A stretch of DNA of 64,000 nucleotides from Cohnella rhizoplanae (GTDB taxonomy: Bacteria > Bacillota > Bacilli > Paenibacillales > Paenibacillaceae): assembly GCF_948329515.1 (NCBI RefSeq), contig NZ_CAOJCN010000013.1, forward strand, positions 120,048 through 184,047, written 5' to 3'. The notes beneath the pieces are model-generated. The model did no database searches. It was given only the letters and a program-made list of their open reading frames with translations, and had not been told where the DNA came from. Position 1 is the stretch's first letter. Each line of letters starts with the position of its first letter. This document shows positions 7,754 to 16,961 of this stretch, one piece after another. The position numbers were made by a program, and so were the translations under genes.

Positions 7754-10305
7754 ACGGGTACGGCGCGCTCGCGGGCAAGTATCTGAAGCAGCAAAAAAGA
7801 CGCACGGTCCTCACGGTGGTCGGCATCCTGCTCTCCGTCGCGCTCATCAGCGCGCTCGGTACGATGGGGCAGAGCATGAAGGACAATATGGTCGATCAGA
7901 CGATCTACAACAACGGGGCCTACGAGATCCGTTACACCGTGGCCACACCCGAGCTGTTGCAGACGTTGCAGCATCATGCGCTCATCGAGAAGGCCGGCGC
8001 GATCCGCAAGGGCGAAGCCACGCCGCTGGCGAAGGGATATTCGCTCGAGCTCGCCCAAGCGACGACCGCAGGCTTGGAGCTGGCGCCGGTCCATCTGCTG
8101 AAGGGCCGTCTGCCCGCGGCGGATGGCGAAGCCGTCATCGAGGAGTGGGCGCTGGCTCAGCTCCCCGGCACGCCGACGATCGGCGGCAAGGCCGAGCTCG
8201 CCAGGCCCGACGGCACGAAGCAGACGTACAGCATCGTCGGCATCCTCAACAACCAGCGGAACAACATGACCTACGGCATGGGCAGCGCCTATACCTGGTT
8301 GGATGACGAGGCCGCGCTCGCGACCGTGCCGGACACGCGTCTGTCTGCCGCGGCCACTTTCAAGAAGGGCGTAGATATCAGCGCTCACCTGCCGGAGTTC
8401 GAGCAGCTTAGTCCCGAATCGTTCGACACCAACACGCAGCTGCTCGCCCTGAAGGGGGAGACCGCGGACAAGAGCTTGAACAAGACGCTGATCGTCATCT
8501 TCGGCGTGCTCATCGGTCTCGTCGTCCTGTCGACCATCGCGGTCATCTACAATGCCTTCAACATCGCCGTGCTCGAGCGCATGCGGCACTTCGGGCTGCT
8601 CCGCACGATCGGCGCTACCCCCGGCCAGCTGCGGGGCATCGTGTTCCGCGAGGCGGGCCTGCTGGCGCTGTACGGCGTCCCGGCCGGGCTGATCGTCGGC
8701 TGCGGCGGCCTGTGGCTCGTGCTCGAAGCGATGTCCGCGGCAGGCTTCAATATCCTGACCTTCGATGGCTTCAAGCTGACGCTGCATGTCTGGATCATCG
8801 CCGGCAGCGCGGTCGTCGGCCTGCTGGCGGTGATGCTCGCCGCATGGCTGCCCGCCCGCAAGGCGAGCCGCGTGGCGCCTGTCGACGCCGTCCGGGGTAC
8901 GGGCAGCATCGTGCGCGAGACTTACAAGCGCGTCCGGCTCCCCTCCTTGCTCCGCCTACTCGGCATCGAGGGCAATATGGCGTCGAAGAATATCAGGCGC
9001 AACCGTTCTAAGTTCCGAATCACGGCGTTCTCCATCGTGGTCAGCATCACTTTGTTCATCGTCTTCCACTACTTCGCGCAGGAAGCGTTCAAGGTAGCCG
9101 TCGACGACTCCCGCGACGATCAGGTCGCCTTTCAGATGCTGTCCTCGTTCACGCAGGCGGAGCAAGGACAGCGCGACGGCCCGGTGCAGGACCTGTTCGA
9201 CGCGGCGACGGTCGCCGATATCGCGGCGATCCCCGGTGTCGAGCACATATACGGCCGCTATAACCTGCCGGAGGCAAGCATCTACTTGCCGACGGCCAAG
9301 CTGAGTCGCGAATTTCTGGAGAAAATGGGCGAAGACTTCTTTCTCAAGTCGACGCTCGGCGGACAAGAGATCGGGATCGTGCCCGCCTATACGACGCTGT
9401 ACGACGAGGAGCGCTTGAAGCAGGCGCAGCCGTATCTCGTCGCGGGCACGGCGGACCCGGCCAAGCTCTCCGAGACGGGCGCCGTGCTCATCGTTCAGAA
9501 GGTCAAGCCGATCGTCTTCTCGGAAAAGAAAAAGATCAATATGAATCTGTCCGAACTCAAGGTCGGAGATACGATCGCCCTGAACTTCGGCACGCAGGAG
9601 AAGCCCGTAATGCGCGAGGCCCGCGTCGGCGGCATCCTGAGCCAGGCCCCGTTCACGCCGACCCTGCTCGACAGCGAGCTCTACGTGATCGGGACGAAGC
9701 AGACATACGCAGCCCTGCTGAAGGGTATACCATTCGACGAGGCGTCGTACGGTACGGCCCTGCGGGGACTCGATATCGCGCTGGCCGACGGCGCCGACGC
9801 CGCTCCGGTCAGGCAGGCGCTGCAGGCGATGGCGGCCCAGGACCCGTCCATCCGGCTCATCGACTTCGTCGAGGAGCAGCGGGAGCAGCGGCAGTTCAAT
9901 CTGCAGATGAAAATCTTCATCTACGGCTTCCTAGGCGTCATCGCCCTGATCGGCAGTCTGAACATCATTAACACGGTGCAAACGAACCTGATGCTGCGCC
10001 GCCGCGAGTTCGGCGTGCTGCAGGCGGTCGGCATGACGATGAGCCAGCTGCGGCGCATGGCGACGCTCGAGGGCGTCTGGTTCGGCGTCATCGGCGCCTT
10101 CTGGGGTCTTCTGCTCGGCATCGGCATTAGCTTCCTGCTGTACCGCCAGCTGAACAACGTAGAAGGCATCCCGTTTTCGTTCCCGATTGCCGGCGCCGTC
10201 ATCTCCTGCGTATTCGCGCTCGGCGTGGGACTGCTGTCCGTGCAGGGCCCGCTCCGCAAGATCGCCAAGGCGAGCGTCGTGGAGGAGCTGCGGGAAGAGG
10301 CATAG
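7750..10305 (+). CDS. FtsX-like ABC transporter permease
   Basis: An 851-residue membrane protein with two FtsX domains. There is an N-terminal span near 17-35, a group of three spans near 245-385, a span near 425-445 beginning the second half, and three C-terminal spans near 720-840. Large extracellular domains lie at about 40-240 and 450-715. GLLRTIGATPGQLRGIVFREA and EFGVLQAVGMTMSQLRRMATLEG are the two duplicated coupling motifs of this family. With the ATPase and two-component system it probably forms a sensed antimicrobial-peptide or envelope-stress export system. A terminator follows 11 bp after the stop. Confidence 0.9.
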
Positions 10306-10315
10306 GCGTATAAGA

Positions 10316-10354
10316 AAGCCCCCGGTCGCGAGCGTATTCGCGGGTCGGGGGCTT
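10316..10354 (+). terminator. Intrinsic terminator of the ABC exporter operon
   Basis: AAGCCCCCG (10316-10324) pairs with CGGGGGCTT (10346-10354), with an inner GC-rich extension. The T run is weak (CTTGTT). Confidence 0.7.
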
Positions 10355-10503
10355 GTTCGCGCGGCAGGGCTGGTCCGGCGGGAGGCGGAGGTTGCTCGTG
10401 AGGCGACGATTCCTAGTCAGTCGCGGTCGGAGATACCTCGTGGTTGCTGGTGATCGCGCTTGTTCGCAATCTGAATTTGCCCGATGATCGGGAGCACGTC
10501 CAA

Positions 10504-10745
10504 ATAACTGCTAAAATGCAGTTAATCCGTCTAATACCTCGTAATGGTGGAGAAATAACGGTTTAAATGCAGTTAATTTTGCCGTTGGCTCGCAATTCTG
10601 GGCTATTCAGCAAGAATAACTGCATTTTAGCACTTATCGCAACCTCTGAGCCGCCCGTGCGGAGAATAAATGCATTTTAGCACTTATCGAAATCTGTGGG
10701 CGACCGGTGCGGCGAATAGCTGCATCTGAACAGCTATATATTTAT
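10504..10745. repeat. Intergenic repeats with TGCATTTTAGCA-type hairpins, ~50-bp spacing
   Basis: A perfect inverted repeat TAACTGC-TAAAAT-GCAGTTA spans 10505-10524. A degenerate copy lies near 10561-10580. TGCATTTTAGCACTTATCG follows at 10621 and 10671, and a decayed copy (TGCATCTGAACAGC) at 10721, i.e. exact 50-bp steps. The stretch 10355-10794 holds no gene I can support; these elements and the region's lower G+C are its only visible content. Confidence 0.75.
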
Positions 10746-10794
10746 GCTCAGGGGCGCGGAGGTACGCAACCGCTAGCAGCCACTTACGCCCGCG

Positions 10795-11808
10795 CTAGCC
10801 GCCCATCGGCGCCGCCCCCGTCGTCCCGCGCACGACCAGCGTCGTCGGCACGATGACCGACGGCGCCGGACTGCCCGGCTCGGCGATCAGCCGGTCGAGC
10901 AGCTCGACCGCGAGGCGGCCGAGCGCGGGCATGTCCTGCCGCACCGTCGTGAGCGGCGGATGCACGACCCGCGCTTCATCGATGTCGTCGAAGCCGACGA
11001 CGGACAGCTCGTCCGGCACCGCGACGCCAGCCTCGCGGGCCGCCTGCAGCGCGCCGATCGCCGCCTTGTCGGAGCCGCATACGACGGCGGTCGGCCGCTC
11101 GGCCAGCGCCAGCAGCTGCCGCATCGCGCGATAGCCCGTCTCCTGCGTGAAGTCGCCGACCACGATGTCGTCCGGCCGCGGGATCAGGCCTGCGGCGGCC
11201 ATCCCCTCGCGGTAGCCCGCGAGCCGCCGCTCGCCGACGTACGAGCCGGGCAAGCCTGCGACGTACGCGATCCGGCGATGCCCGAGCTCGTGCAGGTAAC
11301 GTACCGCGCCCTGCACCGCCTCCTTATTGTCGGAGGAGACGTAGCCCGCCCTTTCCCCCGTCAGGTTCAGGTCGATGAACAGCGTCGGGATGCCCGATGC
11401 CACCAGCTTGTCCGCATCCAGTTCGCCCAGTTGGAAGCCGAAGGCGAGCACGCCCTCGACGTTGCGGCTGCGGCAGTGCTGCACGAAGTTGTATTCGGGG
11501 TGAGCGGACAGCTGCGCCAGGTAGATCAGGTCGTATCCCCGCTCCTTGAGCGCCTCGTCGATGCCGCCGAGCAGATGCACGAAAAAAGGGTTGGAAAGCC
11601 CCGTCGTCAGCAGGATGCCGATCGTCATCGATCGCCGGCCGACGAGCGAGCGGGCCGCCTCGTTGGGACGGAACTGCATTTCGGCCACGAGCGCGAGCAC
11701 CTTCTCCCGCGTAGCCCGGCTCACCGTCGTATAGTCGTTGAGCACCTTGGACACGGTCGCGACCGACACGCCGGCCGCCTTTGCGATATCGCGTATTGTA
11801 GCTGTCAT
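10795..11808 (-). CDS. LacI-family transcriptional regulator
   Basis: A 337-residue repressor. The N-terminal helix-turn-helix (IRDIAKAAGVSVATVSKVLN, residues 5-24) and hinge (NEAARSLVGRR) are canonical. The rest is a periplasmic-binding-like sugar-sensing domain (about 60-330), with SDKAAIGALQAAREAGVAVP and LSVVGFDD as family landmarks. The start is ATG at 11808. It stands alone: no sugar genes are adjacent on the same strand, so its target may be distant or only itself. Confidence 0.9.
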   Translation of the reverse strand: MTATIRDIAKAAGVSVATVSKVLNDYTTVSRATREKVLALVAEMQFRPNEAARSLVGRRSMTIGILLTTGLSNPFFVHLLGGIDEALKERGYDLIYLAQLSAHPEYNFVQHCRSRNVEGVLAFGFQLGELDADKLVASGIPTLFIDLNLTGERAGYVSSDNKEAVQGAVRYLHELGHRRIAYVAGLPGSYVGERRLAGYREGMAAAGLIPRPDDIVVGDFTQETGYRAMRQLLALAERPTAVVCGSDKAAIGALQAAREAGVAVPDELSVVGFDDIDEARVVHPPLTTVRQDMPALGRLAVELLDRLIAEPGSPAPSVIVPTTLVVRGTTGAAPMGG

Positions 11809-11938
11809 GGTGGAATCCCGCCCGCCTTGCCCCGCATTCCGCGCCGGGCGTTTTGTTTGTCCCTACCATATCGCGAAGCGGGCGTTTTGGCAATCCGAAT
11901 ACCGTTCGATCGCGGGCGCTGCGAGGTAGAATTTCGTT

Positions 11939-11967
11939 TTGGCTCTCCAGCGGGATTGTGTTATAAT
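11939..11967 (+). promoter_or_regulatory. Promoter of tRNA-Arg
   Basis: TTGGCT (11939-11944), a 17-bp spacer and a perfect TATAAT (11962-11967), ending 12 bp before the mature tRNA. Confidence 0.7.
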
Positions 11968-11979
11968 GAGTTTTGCTGT

Positions 11980-12055
11980 GGCCCCGTAGCTCAGTGGATA
12001 GAGCACACGTTTCCTAAACGTGGTGTCGGATGTTCGAGTCATCTCGGGGCCGCCA
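11980..12055 (+). tRNA. tRNA-Arg (anticodon CCT)
   Basis: A 76-nt cloverleaf with acceptor stem GGCCCCG/CGGGGCC, D loop TAGCTCAGTGGATAGAGC, anticodon stem CACGT/ACGTG with loop TTCCTAA (anticodon CCT at 12013-12015), T loop TTCGAGT and encoded CCA. It reads AGG. It has its own promoter and terminator. Confidence 0.95.
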
Positions 12056-12071
12056 TTTGGATACATGACCA

Positions 12072-12103
12072 AGAACCGCACGCGCGTGCGGTTCTTTTTT
12101 TAT
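12072..12103 (+). terminator. Intrinsic terminator of tRNA-Arg
   Basis: AGAACCGCAC / GTGCGGTTCT stem with a CGC-type loop followed by seven T residues. Confidence 0.85.
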
Positions 12104-12164
12104 TCTTGACGACAGCCTGTTTTGAAAATATTATCCAAATATATGCTGATTAAGGAGACTCTTC

Positions 12165-12974
12165 ATGTACGGTGAGCGACTCGGCGCCGGGAGAACGGCC
12201 GAGATCTATGAATACGGCGATCTGCGCGTGCTGAAGCTTTATCTTCCGGGCATGCCCGAGGATCAGGTCGAGGCAGAGTATAGGATCGGCCGGGCCGCTT
12301 GCGAATCCGGCATTCACGCGCCTGAACCCTTGGAGCGCATCCGGTACGCCGACCGCGAGGGCATTGTGTTCGAAAGGATCCACGGCGTCACGATGCTCGC
12401 CTCGCTGGCGCTTCGGAAAAGCAATGCGGCGCGGGAGGCCGAACGAATGGCGCAGCTTCAAGCTCGGTTCCACCGGATAACGGTGCCGGACTTGCCCAGC
12501 CAGAAAAGCAGCCTCTTGGAACGGATCGCGCGGGCGCCCCTTTTGACCGATCTGGAAAAGAAACGCTTGGCGTTCAATCTGCAGCGACTCCCTGACGGCG
12601 ACCGCCTCTGTCATGGAGACTATCACCCGGACAACATCATGATAGGCGATAAGGAATGGATCATCGACTGGATGACGGGAATGCGCGGCCATCCGGCGGG
12701 CGATGTCGCTCGCACCGCGCTGCTGCTGCAATACGGCAGCGTCCCGGACGAGGCGCCGAGCGAGGTGGCGGTATGGCTAGGCGGCATGCGCGCCGAGCTG
12801 CTCGAAGGCTACCTAAGCGCATATACTCAGCAGACCGGAACGACGCGCGACAGTATCCGACAGTGGATGCCCCCAGTCGCTGCTGCCCGGCTGTGCGATT
12901 GGATCCCATCGGCGGAAAAGGAAGCGCTGGCGGCTTTTATACGACAGTCTGCCGAAATGGAGGAAATAGATTGA
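12165..12974 (+). CDS. Aminoglycoside phosphotransferase-family kinase
   Basis: A 269-residue protein with a eukaryotic-kinase-like fold. It has the glycine-rich start LGAGRTAEIYEYGDLRVLKLY (nucleotide loop and a candidate ATP lysine near 24), the catalytic motif LCHGDYHPDNIMI (Asp152, Asn157) and the metal-binding IIDW (Asp168). The family phosphorylates small molecules such as aminoglycosides, choline or sugars, and can be a resistance or metabolic kinase. Substrate cannot be told. ATG at 12165 follows AAGGAGA at 7 nt. It is probably cotranscribed with the small membrane protein that begins on its stop codon. Confidence 0.8.
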   Translation: MYGERLGAGRTAEIYEYGDLRVLKLYLPGMPEDQVEAEYRIGRAACESGIHAPEPLERIRYADREGIVFERIHGVTMLASLALRKSNAAREAERMAQLQARFHRITVPDLPSQKSSLLERIARAPLLTDLEKKRLAFNLQRLPDGDRLCHGDYHPDNIMIGDKEWIIDWMTGMRGHPAGDVARTALLLQYGSVPDEAPSEVAVWLGGMRAELLEGYLSAYTQQTGTTRDSIRQWMPPVAAARLCDWIPSAEKEALAAFIRQSAEMEEID

Positions 12975-13213
12975 CCGCGCGCGAATGGCTCTTAGGTACG
13001 GGAATCGCGATTGCATTTCCTGCGCTCGTTCACCTGCTGCTAGCCGCTGCCTCGCATCTGTCCAATGGCGGCGATTCCGGCGATTTTGCCTACCATGACA
13101 CTACGTTCATAGTGTACCACCTTGGCTGGACCGGAGATATCGCGCTTGGCCTTGTTGCTTTTACCGTATACCTCCTTGTCCGCGGACTACTTCGAGCCCT
13201 GAGATCCAGATGA
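12971..13213 (+). CDS. Small two-span membrane protein, unknown
   Basis: An 80-residue protein that I do not recognise. It starts with TTG at 12971, overlapping the TGA of the kinase gene, and is preceded by GGAGG at 7 nt, a strong coupling signal. Two hydrophobic helices at about 6-31 and 51-74 flank a short polar loop with Asp/Tyr/His residues (SGDFAYHDTTF). The C-terminus is basic (LLRALRSR). The arrangement predicts an integral membrane peptide made with the kinase. Confidence 0.65.
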   Translation: MTAREWLLGTGIAIAFPALVHLLLAAASHLSNGGDSGDFAYHDTTFIVYHLGWTGDIALGLVAFTVYLLVRGLLRALRSR

Positions 13214-13253
13214 CAATTTAATTCATTCGAACCTATGGAGGGAAGCACTCTCT

Positions 13254-13676
13254 ATGACCAAGTTTCTCAAGGTTATCCTGGCCATGGCGCTCATGCTCGT
13301 CATGCTCGCGCAGCCGATGTACGCCGCGGAGAAGTCCGTCAAGATCAAGGTCACGGTCGTGAGCGTGGAACTGGTGGAAAACAATCACGTAGGGAACGAG
13401 TGGTATACGGAGGCTTCGGTCAATGGCAAGGCGGTCTCGGATGGGTCTTCCGTGACGCTGACGCTCAAGCCTTCCGCGGCGATCAAGCTGGAAGCCTATG
13501 CGCAGGAGCAAGACAAGATTCCGGAGGAGGATACGGCGACCGCGTCCGTCAAGGCCTCGTCGATTACGAAGACGACGAACAAAGCGCTGAGCGTCACCGT
13601 CACGGAAAACAGAGGCCGTTACTCCGGCGAGACCGCGACGTGGAAGTTTACGTTTAAAATGCAGAAGATATCCTGA
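13254..13676 (+). CDS. Secreted hypothetical protein
   Basis: A 140-residue protein with a clear Sec signal peptide: MTKFLK, a hydrophobic core and cleavage after AYA at about residue 24. The mature part is a Thr/Val/Lys-rich beta-type domain (alternating polar and hydrophobic residues, e.g. VKIKVTVVSVELVE) with no cysteine. I do not recognise the family. GGAGGG lies upstream of the ATG at a somewhat long spacing. A repeat array rather than a terminator follows. Confidence 0.7.
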   Translation: MTKFLKVILAMALMLVMLAQPMYAAEKSVKIKVTVVSVELVENNHVGNEWYTEASVNGKAVSDGSSVTLTLKPSAAIKLEAYAQEQDKIPEEDTATASVKASSITKTTNKALSVTVTENRGRYSGETATWKFTFKMQKIS

Positions 13677-13731
13677 CCCGACGCGCACATCCGGAAGGAA
13701 CACTGGCAGCGGGGTAGGAGTTGGAGATGAA

Positions 13732-13921
13732 GTTACCTCGAAAGACAGCGTAACTTCCGACCGATGGTAGGAGATACACGGGGAGTTACCTCGATAAACA
13801 GCTTAATTGCCGGCGGTGGTAGGTTTAGAGGGAGAGTTACCTCGATAATCAGCGTAATTGCCAGCGGTGTTAAGTGTTAGAGGAGGCGTTACCTCGATAA
13901 TCAGCGTAACTGCCAGCGGTG
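13732..13921. repeat. Tandem array of four ~52-bp hairpin-containing units
   Basis: GTTACCTCGA begins units at 13732, 13785, 13836 and 13888 (steps 53, 51, 52). Each unit has GTTAC at its start and GTAAC or GTAAT about 18 bp on, so it can form a short hairpin. Between the hairpins is a conserved GCCAGCGGTG stretch. The sequence is unrelated to the arrays at 2624 and 10504 but has the same period. It separates convergent genes. Confidence 0.85.
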
Positions 13922-13961
13922 ACAGATGTTGTCCCCCATGCGTCAAGCGACTCCTCCTCGC

Positions 13962-15242
13962 TTAGATCAGATACCGGAGATACACATACACGCTCGATAT
14001 GACCACGGATAGCAGCATCAGCGGGAAGCCGACCTTGAGGTACTGGACGAACCGGATCGGATGTCCTTCTTTGCCGGCCATGCCGGCGACGATCAGATTG
14101 GCGCTCGCGCCGATGAGCGTGCCGTTGCCGCCGAGGCACGCGCCCAGCGCCAGGCTCCACCAGAGCGGCTCGAGATCGCTCACGCCCATGCTCCCCATCT
14201 CCTGGATCATCGGGATCATGGTGGCGACGAACGGGATGTTGTCGATAAAGGCGGACGCAATGGCGCTCAGCCATAGAATGAGCATCGAAGTCGCGATCGG
14301 GTCGCCGCCCGTGAGGTCGATTGCCCGCTTCGCCAGCTGGGCGATGACGCCGGTCTCGACGAGCCCCGATACAAGCACGAACAGGCCGACGAAGAAGAAA
14401 ATGGTCATCCATTCGACCTTGGTGAGCGCCTGCTCCAGCTTATGCTCACCGGTGAGCAGCAGCAGGAGGAAGGCGCCGGCCAGGGCAACCGTCGCAGATT
14501 CGAGATGGAGCATTTGATGGGTGAAAAAGCCCAGCAGCGTCAGCCCCAAAATGATGAGGCATTTACGCAGCAGCTTTGGATCGGAGATAAGCTCTTTTTC
14601 GCTCATCGCCATGACGCCTTGTTTCAGCTCTTCGGTCGTTTGGATTTTTTTGCGGAACATCCAGATGAAGAACGGAACGTAAACGACCATGACCAGAATG
14701 GCGACCGGGGCCAGATTGGCGATAAATGCCATGAACGTAAGCTCCGGGACCGCGCTGCCGATCATGATATTAGGAGGGTCGCCGATCAAGGTCGCCGTCC
14801 CTCCGACATTGGAAGCGATAATCTGCGTCAACAAGAACGGCACCGGATCGACGCGGAGCTGCCGCGTGATGCTGAAGGTCACGGGAACGATGAGCAGCAC
14901 CGTCGTGACGTTATCGAGAAAAGCGGAGCATGCCGCCGTGATGAGCGACAGCAGAATCAGAATGCGGATAGGCTCTCCCTTCGCTTTTTTGGCCGCCAGA
15001 ACGGCGATATATTTGAACATGCCCGTCTCGGCGGTCGTACTCACGATGATCATCATGCCGATCAACAGCCCCAGCGTGTTGAAGTCGATATGATGGATCG
15101 CCGTCTCCTGATCCACGATGCCGAGGACGACCATCAGCAGTCCGCCGATCATGGCGATGATCGTCCGATGAATCTTCTCCGAGATAATAAGGGCGTAGAT
15201 AACCAGGAAAATGCCGATTGCCCAAATCGCTTGCTGTTCCAT
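13962..15242 (-). CDS. ArsB/NhaD-like P-type permease, copy 2
   Basis: A 426-residue polytopic membrane protein with about eleven hydrophobic segments. The two family signatures are present: SAFLDNVTTVLLIVPVT with NVGGTATLIGDPPNIMI in the first half, and SAFIDNIPFVATMIPM with LGGNGTLIGASANLI in the second. These mark the ion transporter superfamily containing ArsB, NhaD and the P protein, so transport of Na+/H+ or an anion is likely. It is about 90% identical by eye to the copy at 15601-16881. It starts with ATG behind AAAGGAGA and is the last gene of a three-gene minus-strand group. Confidence 0.88.
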   Translation of the reverse strand: MEQQAIWAIGIFLVIYALIISEKIHRTIIAMIGGLLMVVLGIVDQETAIHHIDFNTLGLLIGMMIIVSTTAETGMFKYIAVLAAKKAKGEPIRILILLSLITAACSAFLDNVTTVLLIVPVTFSITRQLRVDPVPFLLTQIIASNVGGTATLIGDPPNIMIGSAVPELTFMAFIANLAPVAILVMVVYVPFFIWMFRKKIQTTEELKQGVMAMSEKELISDPKLLRKCLIILGLTLLGFFTHQMLHLESATVALAGAFLLLLLTGEHKLEQALTKVEWMTIFFFVGLFVLVSGLVETGVIAQLAKRAIDLTGGDPIATSMLILWLSAIASAFIDNIPFVATMIPMIQEMGSMGVSDLEPLWWSLALGACLGGNGTLIGASANLIVAGMAGKEGHPIRFVQYLKVGFPLMLLSVVISSVYVYLRYLI

Positions 15243-15290
15243 TCAGAATCTCCTTTTCACCGTATCAGTCTTGCGCCTCCGTCGCAGGCA

Positions 15291-15581
15291 TTAACGGTCG
15301 GCCGTCCATTCTACGCTCTGCAGTAAACGCTGCTTCATGAGCTCGAGCACAAAGTCCACGTAATAATCCTTGCGGACGATAATCTTGTACTCATGGTCGG
15401 GATAGTGGTAGAACAGCACGTCCGTGTAAACGCGGTTCTCGTCGAACTCCTGCCGCACCCGCTTCAAGCCCGCTATTATCGAGGGATCGTCCGCAGCGAG
15501 CACGATGCGGAACTCCACGTCATTCTCGTTCGCAGATTCACTGATGCGCAGCGCCGCTTCGTCGTAGCCATAATTCAACAT
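15291..15581 (-). CDS. Small conserved-looking protein between two permeases, unknown
   Basis: A 96-residue soluble protein without signal peptide or membrane span. It is acidic at the N-terminus and has an alternating pattern (VEFRIVLAADDPSI, YTDVLFYHYPDHEYKIIVRKDYYVDFVLELMKQRLL) suggesting an alpha/beta fold. I do not recognise it. It is preceded by AAGGGGG and lies 19 bp after one permease and 48 bp before the other, on the same strand. A regulatory or accessory role for the transporters is inferred from position only. Confidence 0.6.
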   Translation of the reverse strand: MLNYGYDEAALRISESANENDVEFRIVLAADDPSIIAGLKRVRQEFDENRVYTDVLFYHYPDHEYKIIVRKDYYVDFVLELMKQRLLQSVEWTADR

Positions 15582-15600
15582 GGCGTTTGCCCCCTTGATT

Positions 15601-16881
15601 CTAGATTAAATAGCGTAGGTAGATATATACGCTCGATAAGACGATCGACAGCAGCATAAGCGGGAAGCCGATCTTAAGGAATTGGACGAATCGGATCGGA
15701 TATCCTTCTTTGCCCGCCATGCCCGCGACGATCAGGTTCGCGCTCGCGCCGATGAGCGAACCGTTGCCGCCGAGGCAGGCGCCCAGCGCCAGGCTCCACC
15801 AGAGCGGCTCGAGGTTGTCGACGCCCATGCTGCCCATCTCCTGGATCATCGGGATCATGGTGGCGACGAACGGGATATTGTCGAGGAATGCGGAAGCGAT
15901 CGCGCTGAGCCACAGGATCAGCAGCGAGGTCGCGACCAGGTCTCCTCCCGTCAGATCGATCGCCTTCTTCGCGAGCTCGGCGATAACGCCCGTCTCGATG
16001 AGACCGGACACGAGCACGAACAGGCCGACGAAGAAGAAGATGGTCATCCACTCCACCTTGGCGAACGCCTGCTCCATCCGATGCTCGCCTGTGAGCAGCA
16101 GCAGGACGAATGCGCCGGCCAGGGCAACCGAAGCGGATTCGAGATGGAACAGCTGATGGGTGAAAAAGCCGACCAACGTCAACCCCAGCACGGTCAGGCA
16201 CTTGCGAAGCAGCTTCGGATCGGAGATGAGATTCTTCTCGTTCATCTCCATGACGCCGCGCTTCAACTCGTCCGTCGTTTGAATCTTTTTACGGAACAGC
16301 CAGATAAAAAGCGGCACGTAGGCGGCCATCACGACGACGGCGACCGGCGCCAGATTGTTGATGAAAGCCATGAACGTCAGTTCCTTGACGGCGCTGCCGA
16401 TCATAATATTGGGCGGATCGCCGATCAAGGTCGCCGTCCCCCCGACGTTCGAAGCGATGATCTGCGTTACCAGGAAGGGCACCGGATTGACGCGCAGCTG
16501 CCGCGTGATGCTGAAGGTCACGGGAACCATGAGCAGCACCGTCGTCACGTTGTCAAGGAACGCGGATCCGACCGCGGTAATGAGCGACAGCAGGACCAGG
16601 ATGCGAACGGGCTCCCCCTTCGCCTTTTTCGCCGCCAGAACCGCGATATACTTGAATACCCCCGTCTCGGCCGTCGTGCTCACGATGATCATCATGCCGA
16701 TCAACAACCCCAGCGTGTTGAAGTCGATATGATGGATCGCCGTCTCCTGATTGACTATGCCGAGGACGACCATGATCAATCCCCCGATCATGGCCACGAT
16801 CGTCCGATGGATCTTCTCCGAGATAATAATGGCGTAGATGACTAGAAAGATGCCGATCGCCCAAAGCGCTTGCTGCTCCAT
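15601..16881 (-). CDS. ArsB/NhaD-like P-type permease, copy 1
   Basis: A 426-residue transporter of the same length and signature motifs as the one at 13962-15242 (SAFLDNVTTVLL, GDPPNIMIG, SAFLDNIPFVATMIPM, GGNGSLIGASANLI). Differences are scattered conservative changes, as expected from an old tandem duplication rather than a recent copy. It is first in the operon and is preceded by a ~145-nt leader that contains a terminator-like hairpin and an alternative pairing (see the leader entry). An ion-responsive leader would fit an antiporter, but substrate is not known. Confidence 0.88.
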   Translation of the reverse strand: MEQQALWAIGIFLVIYAIIISEKIHRTIVAMIGGLIMVVLGIVNQETAIHHIDFNTLGLLIGMMIIVSTTAETGVFKYIAVLAAKKAKGEPVRILVLLSLITAVGSAFLDNVTTVLLMVPVTFSITRQLRVNPVPFLVTQIIASNVGGTATLIGDPPNIMIGSAVKELTFMAFINNLAPVAVVVMAAYVPLFIWLFRKKIQTTDELKRGVMEMNEKNLISDPKLLRKCLTVLGLTLVGFFTHQLFHLESASVALAGAFVLLLLTGEHRMEQAFAKVEWMTIFFFVGLFVLVSGLIETGVIAELAKKAIDLTGGDLVATSLLILWLSAIASAFLDNIPFVATMIPMIQEMGSMGVDNLEPLWWSLALGACLGGNGSLIGASANLIVAGMAGKEGYPIRFVQFLKIGFPLMLLSIVLSSVYIYLRYLI

Positions 16882-16961
16882 ATGACCCCTCCCTCATGCA
16901 ATTCATGGAAATAGAATGTCCGCAACCGTCCGGCGTATGCCTGACACTCCATATGGAGAGG

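Noticed and set aside
13732..13921. Possible CRISPR array
   Set aside because: Units lack the constant-repeat/unique-spacer layout; the whole ~52-bp unit is conserved and no cas genes are present.
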